Of a stretch of 64,000 nucleotides of DNA, positions 1 to 9,089 are shown in pieces (within the stretch, counting starts at the first letter, position 1; each line of letters starts with the position of its first letter). Origin of the DNA: Belnapia sp. F-4-1 (GTDB lineage: Bacteria > Pseudomonadota > Alphaproteobacteria > Acetobacterales > Acetobacteraceae); the NCBI RefSeq assembly GCF_000802185.1, contig NZ_KN676113.1, positions 4,173,430-4,237,429 of the forward strand, in the 5' to 3' direction. The position numbers were made by a program, and so were the translations under genes. The notes beneath the pieces are model-generated. The model saw only the letters and a list, made by a program, of their open reading frames with translations. It was not told the DNA's origin and did no database searches.

Positions 1-1236
1 CAGGTTGAAGCCGAAGGTCCAGGGTGCCCAGTCGCGGCACAGCGCCTCGGCCGGGCGGATGGTCGGCTGGTCGGCGGCGAAGGCGGCGGTCGGCGTCGCC
101 GGGCAGAGCATCAGGTCGAAGCGCTGGTGGAAGCGCGCCGCCGCATGCGCCGCCTCGATCCTGAGCGCCTCGGCGCCGAGGAAATCGACCGCGCTCATCC
201 CCGCCTCGCGCCCGGCGAGCTCAGCGAGCCCCGCATCCAGCAAGCCGCGCCGCTCCTCCGGGATCGAGGCCACCAGCCGCGCCAGCGCCACGCCCCAGAC
301 CCGGCCGAAGATCGCCCGCGTATCCGGCAATCCGGGGTCCGCCTCCTCGACGACGGCGCCCTGCTCCTCCAGCAATTGTGCCGCGCCGGTGAGCGCCGCC
401 TCGCCATCGGCATCGAGCGGCGGGCCGAAGCCGAGCCGCCGCACCAGCCCGACCCGCATGCCGGCGACGCCCTGCTCCAGGCCCTGCCGCCAGTCCCGCG
501 CCTCGTCCGGCAAGCTGAAGGGATCGCGCAGGTCGTGCTGCGCCATGGCCGAGAGCATCAGCGCCGCATCCCGCACCGTCCGCGTCATTGGCCCCGCGAC
601 GGCGACATGGGCGAAGGCGCCGAGCGGCCATTGCGGCACCCGCCCGAAGGACGGCTTCAGCCCGACGAGGCCGCAGAAGGCGGCCGGGATGCGGATGGAG
701 CCGCCCGCATCCGTGCCAATATGGAGCGGCCCGAAGCAGGCCGCGCCGGCCGCTCCGGCACCCGAGGAGGAGCCGCCCGGCGTCCGCTCGCGGTTCCAGG
801 GATTGCGGGTGATGCCGTGCAGCGGGCAGTCGCCGGGCGACTTCCAGCCGAATTCCGTGGTGGTGGTCTTGCCCAGGATGACGGCGCCGGCCGCCTTCAA
901 CCCGAGCACGGAGGGCGCATCCTCCGTCGCCGGCGTCGCATCGGTCGTCTTGCTGCCCCGCCGTGTCGGGAAGCCGGTGAGGTTCAGCAGGTCCTTCACC
1001 GTGGTCGGCACGCCATCGAGCAGCCCCATCGGCCGCCCGGCCATCCAGCGCGCCTCGCTCTCGCCCGCGGCCTGGAGGGCGCGCGGGTTCATGGTGGCGA
1101 AGGCATTGACCCAGGGGTTGTAGCGGGCCACCCGCTCCATCACCGCCTTCAACACCTCCACGGGGCTGAGCGCCCGCCGCGCATAAAGCGCGAGCAGGGT
1201 CTCGGCGGACATCAGGGCGGGATCGGTTTCGGTCAT
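1..1236 (-). CDS. Amidase signature (AS) family amidase, C-terminus cut by window edge
   Basis: An AS-family amidase hydrolyses a C-N amide bond with a Ser-cisSer-Lys triad. The 412 codons present include the expected pieces in order: Lys near residue 81 (TVKDL), the glycine/serine signature GGSSSGAG near 154-161 with the cis-Ser, and the nucleophile Ser near 180 (GTDAGGS). The family is usually 450-500 aa, so only a short C-terminal part is missing beyond base 1. It is the last visible gene of a same-strand run ggt-like / tctC / rutA / amidase, 48 nt behind rutA. In that position it may hydrolyse an amide or ureido product of the RutA reaction; this is inference. The substrate cannot be read from the sequence. 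Confidence 0.9.
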   Translation of the reverse strand, partial: MTETDPALMSAETLLALYARRALSPVEVLKAVMERVARYNPWVNAFATMNPRALQAAGESEARWMAGRPMGLLDGVPTTVKDLLNLTGFPTRRGSKTTDATPATEDAPSVLGLKAAGAVILGKTTTTEFGWKSPGDCPLHGITRNPWNRERTPGGSSSGAGAAGAACFGPLHIGTDAGGSIRIPAAFCGLVGLKPSFGRVPQWPLGAFAHVAVAGPMTRTVRDAALMLSAMAQHDLRDPFSLPDEARDWRQGLEQGVAGMRVGLVRRLGFGPPLDADGEAALTGAAQLLEEQGAVVEEADPGLPDTRAIFGRVWGVALARLVASIPEERRGLLDAGLAELAGREAGMSAVDFLGAEALRIEAAHAAARFHQRFDLMLCPATPTAAFAADQPTIRPAEALCRDWAPWTFGFNL

Positions 1237-1284
1237 GCGTCACCTCGGGCAGGCCGCCAATCTGGACCCGCCCAAGGCGGGCGG

Positions 1285-2370
1285 CTAGGCCGCCAGCTTC
1301 ACATGGCTGCGGCACCGCATCAGCGGCTGGATGCGCGTGCCGAAATTCTCCATTCCCACCAGGAAGTCGTCGAAGGTGAGCATGATGCCCTTCACCCCCG
1401 GCATCGCCGCCGCCTCGTCCAGCATGCGGGCGATGCTGGCATAGGAGCCAACCAGCGTACCCATGTTGAAATTGATCGGCGAGGGCGAGCGCTGGATCGC
1501 CGCCGCCATCGAGGTCGATTCCGTGTTCACATCGGCTGCGGCATGGCCCAGCAGATGCGCCAGCGCTTCGCGGTCGGCGCCCCGGTTGTAGAGGTCCCAT
1601 TTCGCCATCGCCGCCTCGTCGGTCTCGTCGGCGATGACCATGTAAAGGATGTAGGAGCCGACATCGCGCCCCGTCTTCTCGGCGGCCTGCAGCATGCGCC
1701 GCGGCACGTCGATGCATTTCTGCGGCTCGTTCACCCCCTCGCCCAGGGCGAAGTTGAAGTCACAGTAGGTGGCGGCGAATTCCATCCCGCGGTCGCTCTG
1801 CCCGGCGGCGACCAGCTTGATCGGCACCGAGGGCGGCGGGCTCATCTTGCACTCGTCCATCTGGAAGAATTCGCCCTTGAAGTCGCTCGTCCCGGTTTCC
1901 CAGAGCTGCTTCATGATCTGGACGTATTCCGTGCTGTAGTCGTAGCGCCTGCCGAAATAGGCATCGCCCGGCCACAGCCCCATCTGGCTGTACTCGACCT
2001 TGTGCCAGCCGGAGACGATGTTCACCCCGAACCGCCCGCCCGAGATGCTGTCGATGGTCGTCGCCATCCGCGCCACGATCGCCGGCGGAATGGTGAGCAC
2101 CGCCGTCGAGGCATAAAGCCTGATCCGCGAGGTGACGGAAGCAAGCCCCGCCATCAGCGTGAAGCTTTCCAGCCCGTGGTCCCAGAACTCCGTTGTCCCG
2201 CCGAAGCCGTGCAGCTTGATCATCGAGAGGGCGAAGTCGAGGCCGTAGCCCTCGGCCATCTGCACCACCCGCTTGTTGAGCTCGAAGCTTGGCATGTATT
2301 GCGGCGAGGTGGCCGAGATCAGCCAGCCATTGTTGTTGATCGGGATGAAGACGCCGATATCCATGGGCAC
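1285..2370 (-). CDS. rutA: RutA-type pyrimidine monooxygenase (LLM-class flavin-dependent)
   Basis: This is a luciferase-like FMN-dependent monooxygenase. RutA opens the uracil ring between N3 and C4 to give a peroxy/ureidoacrylate using FMNH2 and O2. The 361-aa protein keeps RutA-specific stretches along its whole length, for example NNGWLIS near the N-terminus, [10 protein letters not shown]-like and TEFWDH segments, [26 protein letters not shown] and GTLVGSYAS, and ends with RIQPLM-C. Residue length matches the family. It lies 51 nt behind a Bug binding protein and 48 nt before an AS amidase. The usual partners rutB-G are not visible in the window, so the flavin reductase must come from elsewhere and the amidase may stand in for RutB. 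A related ring substrate rather than uracil is possible. Confidence 0.88.
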   Translation of the reverse strand: MPMDIGVFIPINNNGWLISATSPQYMPSFELNKRVVQMAEGYGLDFALSMIKLHGFGGTTEFWDHGLESFTLMAGLASVTSRIRLYASTAVLTIPPAIVARMATTIDSISGGRFGVNIVSGWHKVEYSQMGLWPGDAYFGRRYDYSTEYVQIMKQLWETGTSDFKGEFFQMDECKMSPPPSVPIKLVAAGQSDRGMEFAATYCDFNFALGEGVNEPQKCIDVPRRMLQAAEKTGRDVGSYILYMVIADETDEAAMAKWDLYNRGADREALAHLLGHAAADVNTESTSMAAAIQRSPSPINFNMGTLVGSYASIARMLDEAAAMPGVKGIMLTFDDFLVGMENFGTRIQPLMRCRSHVKLAA

Positions 2371-2421
2371 GCCCCTCTGCGTTGAGCCGCAGAGGGGAAG
2401 GCAATCCTCATGCCATGGCTT

Positions 2422-3399
2422 TCAGCTCGCCACGATGTTGAACTGTCGGGCAATACCGGTCCAGGTGGCGATGTTCTCCTTCATGATGGCGACGAAATCG
2501 GCACCGAGCGGTGGCGGATTGCGCGGCAGCGTCACCAGTTCCTCGCACCGGGTGCGGAGCACGGGCGTCTCCAGCAGCGGCGGGATCAGCGCTGTCACCC
2601 GCTCGGCGATCGGCGCCGGCAGGCCTTTCGGCGCCGAAAGACCGAGCCACTGGCTCGAGGTCAGCTTGCCATAGCCCTGCTCGGCGAAGGTCGGTATGTC
2701 CGGCATCTGCGCCAGACGCTGCGGCGCGGAGATGCCGAGGCAGCGCAGCGTGCCATCCTTCAGCAACGCCACATTGGTGGTGATCGGGTCGATCAGGCTC
2801 TCGATGGTGCCGGCCATCAGATCCTGCATCGCCGGTGCGCTGCCGCGGTAGGGCACGTGGTCGAGGCTGGGCGCCCGCCCTTCCGCCCCGAGCATCACCC
2901 CGAGCAGATGCGGCGCCGAGCCGATGCCGGAGGAGCCATAGCGCACCGGCACGCGCCGCGCCGCCGCCAGGTACTGGTCGAGCGTCCTGTAGGGCGAGTT
3001 CGCCTTCACCAGCAGCACGTTCGGCGCCTCGACCAGCATGCCGAGATGGGTGAAGTCGGCCACCGGGTCGAAAGGCAGGCTTGGCAGCGTCGCCGTCGAG
3101 AAGACATGCACCGAGGCATGGCTGACGAGGAAGGTGTAGCCATCGGCCGGCGACTTGGCGACGAAATCGGTGCCGATCACCCCGCCGGCGCCTGCCCTGT
3201 TCTCGACGACGACGGTCTGGCCGAGCGCCTGGGCGAGCGGCGGCGCGATCAGCCGGGCTATGGTGTCAACCAGCCCGCCCGGCGGGAATTGCGCGACGAG
3301 GCGGATGGAGCCGCGTCCCGGCCAGCCATTCTGCGCCCGCGCGAGGCGGGGCAGCAGGGCAGGGGCGGCGAGGGCGGCCAGTAGGTGTCGGCGGTGCAT
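2422..3399 (-). CDS. Bug/TctC-family tripartite tricarboxylate transporter substrate-binding protein
   Basis: Periplasmic solute receptor of the Bug (TctC) family, 325 aa. The start ATG is preceded by AAAGGAG about 7 nt upstream on the minus strand. The N-terminus has a twin-arginine-like, Ala/Leu-rich signal ending in RLARAQ. Family hallmarks are visible: IRLVAQFPPGG near residue 30, VVVENRAGAGG near 65, YGSSGIGSAPHL near 145, VPYRGSAPAMQDLMAG near 175 and DIPTFAEQGY. It is within the ggt / rutA / amidase run, which suggests it captures the compound this operon degrades. No tctA or tctB lies beside it, so it must share permeases or act as a sensor. Confidence 0.9.
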   Translation of the reverse strand: MHRRHLLAALAAPALLPRLARAQNGWPGRGSIRLVAQFPPGGLVDTIARLIAPPLAQALGQTVVVENRAGAGGVIGTDFVAKSPADGYTFLVSHASVHVFSTATLPSLPFDPVADFTHLGMLVEAPNVLLVKANSPYRTLDQYLAAARRVPVRYGSSGIGSAPHLLGVMLGAEGRAPSLDHVPYRGSAPAMQDLMAGTIESLIDPITTNVALLKDGTLRCLGISAPQRLAQMPDIPTFAEQGYGKLTSSQWLGLSAPKGLPAPIAERVTALIPPLLETPVLRTRCEELVTLPRNPPPLGADFVAIMKENIATWTGIARQFNIVAS

Positions 3400-3551
3400 G
3401 CTCTGCGCTCCTTTGCAGCAGGGCGCAGGCAGATTGCCGTCGGATGACGCAATGGTCATGTTCCGGAACCTGCCTTGCCCTTGGGCAAGGCGGGAGGAGC
3501 AAGGAGCGTGCCGCGGCTGTAGCCGCCGGATTCCTTGGATCGAGGTTCGTC

Positions 3552-5123
3552 CTAGGCCGCGACTGCTCCGCTCCAGGGCGTCATCGCATCGCTGATCCCG
3601 GTCGCCTCGCCGCCCGGGTCGCGGCGGATGAGGTTTGGGCAAGCGAAGTTGAGCGGCAGCACGGCGTGCTCCACGATCGTCGGGGTGCCGGGCAGGGCGG
3701 CCAGCACCTCGGGCGGCAGGCGCCGGTCGGCGGTGACGCCCTCCGGCCCGGAAACGTCGATCCGCGGATGATGCGCCGCCGCCTCCGGCTCCATCCCGAA
3801 TTCGGCGACGAAGGAGAGCAGCTGCAGCACCGCCGCGAGGATGCGCCGCCCGCCCGAGGCGCCTGCCGCGATCTCCGGCTGGTCGCCCGAGGCGAGGATG
3901 ATGGGCGACATGTTGGTCAGCGGCCGCTTGCCGGGAGCGATGGCATTCGGCGTTCCCGGCTGCGGGTCGAACCACATGACGCCGTTGTTCATCAGCACGC
4001 CGGAGCGCGGCAGCACGACGCGGCTGCCCATGGAGGAAAGCAGGGTCGTCGTCACCGCCACCATCATGCCGTCCTTGTCGCAGGCGGTCAGGTGGGTCGT
4101 GCAGGTTTCGGCGCCCTCGGGCTCGGCATCGCCGAGGCCGGCGAGCCGCTCGGCATAGGCGGCCTGCATGGCGCGGGCGAAGCTCGCATACCAGGCGGCC
4201 GTGGGTTCCGGGCCGAGCGGGACATCGGCCATCAGCTCCAGCACCCTCCGCATGGTCGGCGCCGCGGTCAGCCCATTCGAGAGCATGAGGGTACGCCCGC
4301 GCCAGGGCACGGCGACGGCTGGCTTCACCCTCGCGCGGCAGCCGGCGAGGTCGGCGGCGGAGAGCACGCCGCCCATCTCCCGCACATCGTCGGCGATCTG
4401 CGCGGCGATCTCGCCCTCGTAGAAGTCACGCAGCCCGGCCTGTTGCAGACGCTCCAGCGTCGCCGGCAGGTTGCCGAGCGGGAAGAAGCCCGGCGCCCCT
4501 TGATAGGGCGTCGTCGGCGGCAGGCCGTTCGGCAGGTAGATGCGGGCGCTCTCCGGGTAAAGGCGCAGCACGCTGGCCGAGCTTGCCACCTTCAGCGTGG
4601 TGTACCAGTCGGCCGGCAGGCCGCGCCGGGCCAGGGCGACGGCCGGGGCCAGGACCTCGCGGATCGGCAGCCGCCCATGCCGCTCATGCAGCAACGCATA
4701 GCCGGCGACGGCGGAGGGGATGACGAAGGAGAGCGGGCCATGGATGTTGCGGTCCCCCTCCACCTCGGGCCAGGAGAAGAGGTCCTGCTTCATCCGCCCG
4801 GTCAGCGGGAAGGCGGAAGCGTCGAGCCCGGCGGGCGCGACGGGGCCGAAATCGATGGTCTCGGCGGGCACCATCCCCGGCTTCATCACCTGAGCGAAGC
4901 CGATGCCGCCGAGGCCGCTGTTCCAGGGCTCGAGCGTGGCGAGGGCAAAAGCGGCGGCAACGGCGGCATCGGCCGCGGTGCCGCCGGCGCGCAGCATGGC
5001 GGCACCGGCCTCCGCCGCCACTTTCACCTGGGAGACGACGACGCCCCCGGCGCCGCTCGCGGCCGGCTTGCGAAGGGACCAGTTCTGGCTCTGGTGATCG
5101 GGCAGGGGGAAGGCATCCGTCAT
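3552..5123 (-). CDS. Gamma-glutamyltransferase family protein (Ntn hydrolase)
   Basis: A 523-aa member of the gamma-glutamyltranspeptidase family, which self-cleaves to expose an N-terminal Thr and then hydrolyses or transfers gamma-glutamyl or other acyl amides. The predicted cleavage site is ETCTTHLTACDKDG, putting the catalytic Thr near residue 342. The small-subunit motifs PLTNMSP and GASGGRRI follow. The large subunit keeps AADAAVAAAFAL and a glycine-rich LGGIG segment. No clear export signal is visible at the N-terminus, unlike classical periplasmic GGT, so a cytoplasmic acylase role is plausible. It is the first gene of the operon with a Bug receptor, rutA and an amidase, 152 nt ahead of the receptor gene. 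Confidence 0.87.
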   Translation of the reverse strand: MTDAFPLPDHQSQNWSLRKPAASGAGGVVVSQVKVAAEAGAAMLRAGGTAADAAVAAAFALATLEPWNSGLGGIGFAQVMKPGMVPAETIDFGPVAPAGLDASAFPLTGRMKQDLFSWPEVEGDRNIHGPLSFVIPSAVAGYALLHERHGRLPIREVLAPAVALARRGLPADWYTTLKVASSASVLRLYPESARIYLPNGLPPTTPYQGAPGFFPLGNLPATLERLQQAGLRDFYEGEIAAQIADDVREMGGVLSAADLAGCRARVKPAVAVPWRGRTLMLSNGLTAAPTMRRVLELMADVPLGPEPTAAWYASFARAMQAAYAERLAGLGDAEPEGAETCTTHLTACDKDGMMVAVTTTLLSSMGSRVVLPRSGVLMNNGVMWFDPQPGTPNAIAPGKRPLTNMSPIILASGDQPEIAAGASGGRRILAAVLQLLSFVAEFGMEPEAAAHHPRIDVSGPEGVTADRRLPPEVLAALPGTPTIVEHAVLPLNFACPNLIRRDPGGEATGISDAMTPWSGAVAA

Positions 5124-5320
5124 CGCGGCAACTCCGGTGGTCGGCGTGCCGTCATCGTCCCGCCATGGCCTGGATGCCGCAATCCCCTAAGACCACCTAT
5201 CGGGACCGGCGCCCGCCCGACGCCCTTCGGCAGATTTGCGGCGGGAAGGCGTGCGAGGGCTGGGCGTTGAGCGGGAAGCCCGGCCTCCCGCGCAGCTGCG
5301 AAGCGGCTCCGTGGAGAATT

Positions 5321-6028
5321 TCACAGCCCGGCCGGGGGCCGCCGCCGCTCCTCCAGCACCGCCTCGAAATCGAAGGTGAGGTTCCAGCCCACATGCGCCT
5401 CGAGCGCGGCCAGGGCCTTGGCCTCATCTCCGGCAGCGAGGGCGGCGATCAGCACGCCATGCTCCGCCTCCGGTGCCTCCGGCACCCTGGTTTGCTGGGC
5501 AAGCCCCCAGATCACCGCAAGCTGCCGAGCGAGGCTTTGCCACAGGGCGAGCAGGGGCGCGTTGCCGGAGACTCGGCACAACTCGGCATGAAAATCGCCA
5601 TCGGCCAGCACGATCAGCGCCGGATCGCCGAGCTCCGCCGCTTGGCGATAGCCCATGGCGGCGACCTCGAGCCCCTCGAAGCGCTCGGCGCCGCCCGGCT
5701 GGCGCAAGGCTTCCCGCACGGCGAGCGACTCGAGGGCGAACCTCACCCGCATCAGCGCGGCGACGCCAGCATTCGTCACCTGCATCAACCGCATCCCTTT
5801 GTAGGGAGTGCTGACGACGATCCCCTGGCTTTCCAGCAGCCGCAGTGCCTCGCGGACCGGGACGCGGCTGATGCCGAGGTCACGGGCGATTTCCGCCTCG
5901 ACGAGCCTGTCGCCGGGCAGGAAAAGTCCGCGGGCGGCGGCGGCGACGATGGCCTCGGCCGCCTGCTCCACCATCGTCCGCGGCTGGACGGGGGACAGGC
6001 GTCGGGGTTCAGCCAGGGCAATGACCAT
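5321..6028 (-). CDS. GntR-family transcriptional regulator (FadR/FCD subfamily)
   Basis: The N-terminal winged helix (about residues 15-80) includes the recognition pattern ARDLGISRVPVREALRLLE. It is followed by an all-helical FCD ligand-binding domain with the metal-ligand style residues LADGDFHAELCR and EHGVLIAAL. I chose the ATG at 6028 (235 aa). An upstream in-frame TTG at 6118 would add 30 residues of atypical sequence and would cover a palindrome that looks like an operator. The gene lies on the same strand as, and about 200 nt ahead of, the ggt-tctC-rutA-amidase run, so it probably controls that operon and itself. FCD regulators usually respond to small carboxylates; the effector here is unknown. 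Confidence 0.88.
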   Translation of the reverse strand: MVIALAEPRRLSPVQPRTMVEQAAEAIVAAAARGLFLPGDRLVEAEIARDLGISRVPVREALRLLESQGIVVSTPYKGMRLMQVTNAGVAALMRVRFALESLAVREALRQPGGAERFEGLEVAAMGYRQAAELGDPALIVLADGDFHAELCRVSGNAPLLALWQSLARQLAVIWGLAQQTRVPEAPEAEHGVLIAALAAGDEAKALAALEAHVGWNLTFDFEAVLEERRRPPAGL

Positions 6029-6105
6029 GCTTTCGGACGCGTCCTGGTGCGCCCGATGGTCCGGAACAGCCACGTGGTGATCCCCGTTAAATCGCGAAGA
6101 ACTGA

Positions 6106-6120
6106 AGTTTAAATTCAACT
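6106..6120. promoter_or_regulatory. Candidate operator palindrome upstream of the GntR gene
   Basis: The 15-nt sequence AGTTTAAATTCAACT matches its own reverse complement at 12 of 15 positions. It lies in an unusually AT-rich patch between the divergent GntR regulator and the thioesterase gene. GntR/FCD regulators commonly autoregulate through short AT-centred palindromes. Assignment to this regulator is inference. Confidence 0.35.
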
Positions 6121-6251
6121 CATTGGTTTGTGAAGATCGCTTACGGATCGAATTTGGCGAACGGTACCAGCTTGTTGCATTTAAACATCAAGTCAAGCCC
6201 CGCTGCCCTTGTCTTCGCCGCCGTGGCAGTCTCGCCGAGGTGGAGGGCAGC

Positions 6252-6698
6252 ATGGTCGAGGATGCGGATCGCGCGGAATTCGGAATCGAGGGTGACTGGG
6301 CGGTTGTCCGGCGGCACCGAATCCGCTGGTCGGAGTGCGACCAGTATGCCCATGCCAACAACACCGCCTACCTCGCCCTCTGCGAGGATCTTCGCGTGTC
6401 CCACTGGCTTTCGCTCGGCGGCCGATTTGCCGTCGGCGAGCCGGGGCCGGTCGTCGCGCAGATGGAGGTGCGTTACCTCCAATCGCTTGCCTTCGACGAT
6501 GCGGTCGCCGTCACCATGCGGCCCGCGGCGCTGCGCCGCAGCAGCCTGACCCAGGACTATGCGATCTGGAAGGCTGGGCTCGTCTTCACCTGCCGCGCCG
6601 TACTGGTCCTCATCCGCCATGGCAGCGGGGAGAAGGTGTCGATCCCGCCGGCGATGCGGGCGGCGCTGATCGGGCAGGGCGCGGTGGAGGACGCCTGA
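6252..6698 (+). CDS. Hotdog-fold acyl-CoA thioesterase (4HBT family)
   Basis: A 148-aa single hotdog-domain protein. Early residues match 4HBT thioesterases: RRHRIRWSECDQYAHANNTAYL holds the typical catalytic Asp/Glu and the His-x-Asn-Asn turn, followed by QMEVRYLQSLAFDD. I start it at ATG 6252 because GAGGTGGAGG precedes it closely; a longer upstream frame has no family similarity. It is transcribed away from the GntR regulator and stands alone, with a convergent dehydrogenase gene downstream. The likely role is hydrolysis of a small acyl-CoA; the substrate is not determinable. Confidence 0.82.
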   Translation: MVEDADRAEFGIEGDWAVVRRHRIRWSECDQYAHANNTAYLALCEDLRVSHWLSLGGRFAVGEPGPVVAQMEVRYLQSLAFDDAVAVTMRPAALRRSSLTQDYAIWKAGLVFTCRAVLVLIRHGSGEKVSIPPAMRAALIGQGAVEDA

Positions 6699-6725
6699 GC
6701 CCCGCGGCCGGCGCCGCTCCGGCCT

Positions 6726-7712
6726 TCAGAGGCCTCGCTCGGCCCGCGTCGCGGCGAGGTCGTCCTCGATGAAGCCTTGGATGATCTCCTCCAGCGATTC
6801 CTGCTCCGAGAAGCCGAGCAGCCGCCGTGCCCGCTCCGCGGTGAAGCTCGCCGGCCAGCCCCCGACGATCGCCTCGATTGCCGCATCCGGGACATGCTTC
6901 ACCAGCGCCCGCGCCTCCGGCCCCGCGACGCTCTCCAGCGCGCTCAGCATCTTGCCGACCGTCGCACTCCGCCCTGGCGGGTTGATGCCGCGGTCGAGCC
7001 CGAGCGGCGCCGTGTCCATCGCCATCGCATGCAGGAACCAGTCGACCGCCCGCCGCGGCGAGCAGATCCAGACCGCGAATTCCTCCGGCACCGGCAACTC
7101 GGTCGAGAGGCCCAGCAACGGCTCCCGCAGGATTGCCGAAACGAAGGAGGAGGCCGCCTTGTTCGGCCGCCCCGGCCGCACGATCACCGTCGGCAGGCGC
7201 AGGCTGACCGCATCCAGCATCCCCCGCCGCGAGGCATCCTGCAGCAGCAGCTCGGCCGCCGCCTTCTCCGCCCCATAGCTGTTGCCGGGAAGCTGCCGCG
7301 CATCGTCCTCCAGCCGCGCCTCCTGCCCGCCGCCGAAGCTGGCCACGGAGGAGGTGAAGACCACCCTGGGCGGAGTGGCGAGCCGCCGGCACGCCTCTAT
7401 CACCGCCAGCGTGCCATGCAGGTTCACCCGCATCCCCAGCTCGTAATCCGACTCCGCCTGGGCCGAAACCACGGCCGCCAGATGCACCACCACCCGCGTC
7501 CCATCGGGAATGGCCGCCGCCACCTGCTCCGGGTCCGCCACATCGCCGCCGAGGCACCGGACGGGAAAGGGGGCCTCCATCGCCGGCGGGGCGTGCAGGT
7601 CGAACAGGGTGAGGCCCGAGATCGCCTCATCGCCAAGCTTGCCCTCGCGCGCCAGCCGCGCCGCCAGCTTGCGGCCGAGGAACCCGCCCCCGCCCAGGAT
7701 GGTGATCTGCAT
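6726..7712 (-). CDS. denD: NAD-dependent epimerase/dehydratase, D-erythronate dehydrogenase (DenD)-like
   Basis: An extended SDR of 328 aa. The Rossmann motif is GGGGFLGRKLA at the N-terminus. The catalytic Ser lies in VVFTSSVASFGG near residue 125, and YxxxK lies in NSYGAEKAA. DenD-type signatures follow: LRLPTVIVRPGRPNKAASSF and SPRRAV. DenD oxidises D-erythronate at C2 in sugar-acid catabolism. No denK kinase or other tetronate genes are adjacent, so the exact substrate is unproven. The gene is divergent from diaminopropionate ammonia-lyase with about 100 nt between starts. Confidence 0.8.
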   Translation of the reverse strand: MQITILGGGGFLGRKLAARLAREGKLGDEAISGLTLFDLHAPPAMEAPFPVRCLGGDVADPEQVAAAIPDGTRVVVHLAAVVSAQAESDYELGMRVNLHGTLAVIEACRRLATPPRVVFTSSVASFGGGQEARLEDDARQLPGNSYGAEKAAAELLLQDASRRGMLDAVSLRLPTVIVRPGRPNKAASSFVSAILREPLLGLSTELPVPEEFAVWICSPRRAVDWFLHAMAMDTAPLGLDRGINPPGRSATVGKMLSALESVAGPEARALVKHVPDAAIEAIVGGWPASFTAERARRLLGFSEQESLEEIIQGFIEDDLAATRAERGL

Positions 7713-7810
7713 GGCGCTCTCCCGATCTTGCGCCGATAGATGTCGCCCCGCCCCCGTCCGCGCGCAAGCCGCCAGTGGCGGCGGGGCAGGGACGGCGCGA
7801 TAACCCCCGC

Positions 7811-8974
7811 ATGAGCATCCCGAACCGCCCCTTCCGCCTGATCCTCAACCGCCACCACGGCACGCCCGGCGTTGTCGTGCTGCCCGAGGGCGGCTTCCGC
7901 CGGGCACGCGAGGAGATCGCCGCCTGGGAGGGCTACGCGCCGACCCCGCTCGTCGCGCTGGAGGATGTGGCGAAGGCCGCCCGCCTCACCGCCATCCACT
8001 GGAAGGACGAGGGTGGCCGCTTCGGCTTGGGCAGCTTCAAGGCCCTCGGCGGCGCCTATGCCGTGATGAAGCTGCTCCAGGCCGAGCTGGCCAAGCGCGG
8101 CACCGCCAATTCCGCGACCGCCGTCGAGCTTACCGACGGCACCTACCGCGAGGCGACGCGCGCCATCACCGTCACCTGCGCGACCGACGGCAACCACGGC
8201 CGCAGCGTCGCCTGGGGCGCGGAGCGCTTCGGCGCTTCTTGCGTCATCTTCGTCCATGAGGGGGTGAGCCAGGGCCGCCGCGACGCGATCGCCCGCTACG
8301 GCGCCGAGATCCGCGTGGTCCCCGGCACCTATGACGATGCCGTGCGCGTCGCCCAGCGCGAGGCGACCGAGAAGGGCTGGCACGTCGTCTCCGACACCTC
8401 CTATGCCGGCTACACGGAAGTCCCCCGCGACGTCATGCAAGGCTACCGCCTGATGGCGGAGGAGGCGGCGGAGTCCATTCCCGCCCCGCCCACCCATGTC
8501 TTCATCCAGGGCGGCGTCGGCGGTCTGGCGGCGGCGGTCTCGGTGCAGATGCGCGCCCGCTACGGGCTGGAAGGCCCCCGCATCGTCGTCGTCGAGCCGG
8601 AGCGCGCCGCCTGCCTCATGGCCAGCGCCGAGGCCGGCGAGCCCGTCTCCATCGAGGGCGAGCTGGACACGCTGATGGCCGGCCTCGCCTGCGGCGAGCC
8701 GAGCCTGCTCGCCTGGCAGGAGCTGGAGCGCGCCGGCTTCGCCTTCATGGCTATCCCCGATGCCAGCGCCGTGGACTGCATGCGCCTGCTCGCCCGCCGC
8801 CAGCCGAAGCTGGTCGCCGGCGAGAGCGCCGTCGCCGGCCTTGCCGGCCTGCTGCTGGCCGCGCGCGAGCCTTTCGCCCGCGGCGCGCTCGGCCTCACCC
8901 CCGAGAGCCGCGTCCTGCTCTTCGGCACCGAGGGCGCGACCGACCCCGAGCTCTACGAGAAACTGACCGCCTGA
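7811..8974 (+). CDS. dpaL: Diaminopropionate ammonia-lyase (PLP-dependent)
   Basis: A 387-aa fold-type II PLP enzyme that converts 2,3-diaminopropionate to pyruvate and two ammonia. The Schiff-base Lys lies in FGLGSFKALGGAYAV near residue 77. Other DpaL features are TDGTYREATRAIT, ATDGNHGRSVAWGA, the phosphate-binding loop IQGGVGGLAAAV, and FGTEGATDP at the C-terminus. The start ATG at 7811 begins MSIPNRPFRLILN; twelve upstream in-frame codons look non-coding. Length fits the family. It is a single gene between a divergent dehydrogenase and the ugp operon. Confidence 0.92.
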   Translation: MSIPNRPFRLILNRHHGTPGVVVLPEGGFRRAREEIAAWEGYAPTPLVALEDVAKAARLTAIHWKDEGGRFGLGSFKALGGAYAVMKLLQAELAKRGTANSATAVELTDGTYREATRAITVTCATDGNHGRSVAWGAERFGASCVIFVHEGVSQGRRDAIARYGAEIRVVPGTYDDAVRVAQREATEKGWHVVSDTSYAGYTEVPRDVMQGYRLMAEEAAESIPAPPTHVFIQGGVGGLAAAVSVQMRARYGLEGPRIVVVEPERAACLMASAEAGEPVSIEGELDTLMAGLACGEPSLLAWQELERAGFAFMAIPDASAVDCMRLLARRQPKLVAGESAVAGLAGLLLAAREPFARGALGLTPESRVLLFGTEGATDPELYEKLTA

Positions 8975-8995
8975 CCGGCTTGCCGCGCCACACGG

Positions 8996-9013
8996 CCTTC
9001 ATCTATCTGTCAC
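8996..9013 (+). promoter_or_regulatory. Pho box (PhoB operator) upstream of ugpB
   Basis: The 18 bases CCTTCATCTATCTGTCAC fit the PhoB consensus of two 7-bp direct repeats (CTGTCAT) spaced by 4 bp: the first repeat matches 5 of 7 and the second 6 of 7, ending in C, an allowed variant. It lies 77 nt before the ugpB start. ugp operons are known members of the phosphate-starvation regulon in enterics and rhizobia, so placement and sequence agree. Confidence 0.7.
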
Positions 9014-9089
9014 AGGACTGGCACGAAGCCGCAACCTGGCGCCGCTAACCCGCGGCCCCGGTAACGAGATCGATTGGGAGAAGTCACGT

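Noticed and set aside
1285-2370. Complete uracil-degrading rut operon
   Set aside because: Only rutA is recognisable in the window; calling the operon rut would overstate what is seen.
127-2385. Long open frame on the plus strand over the amidase and rutA
   Set aside because: It is antisense to two clear enzyme genes; its Arg/Pro/His-rich product has no domain. High GC leaves such shadow frames open throughout the window.
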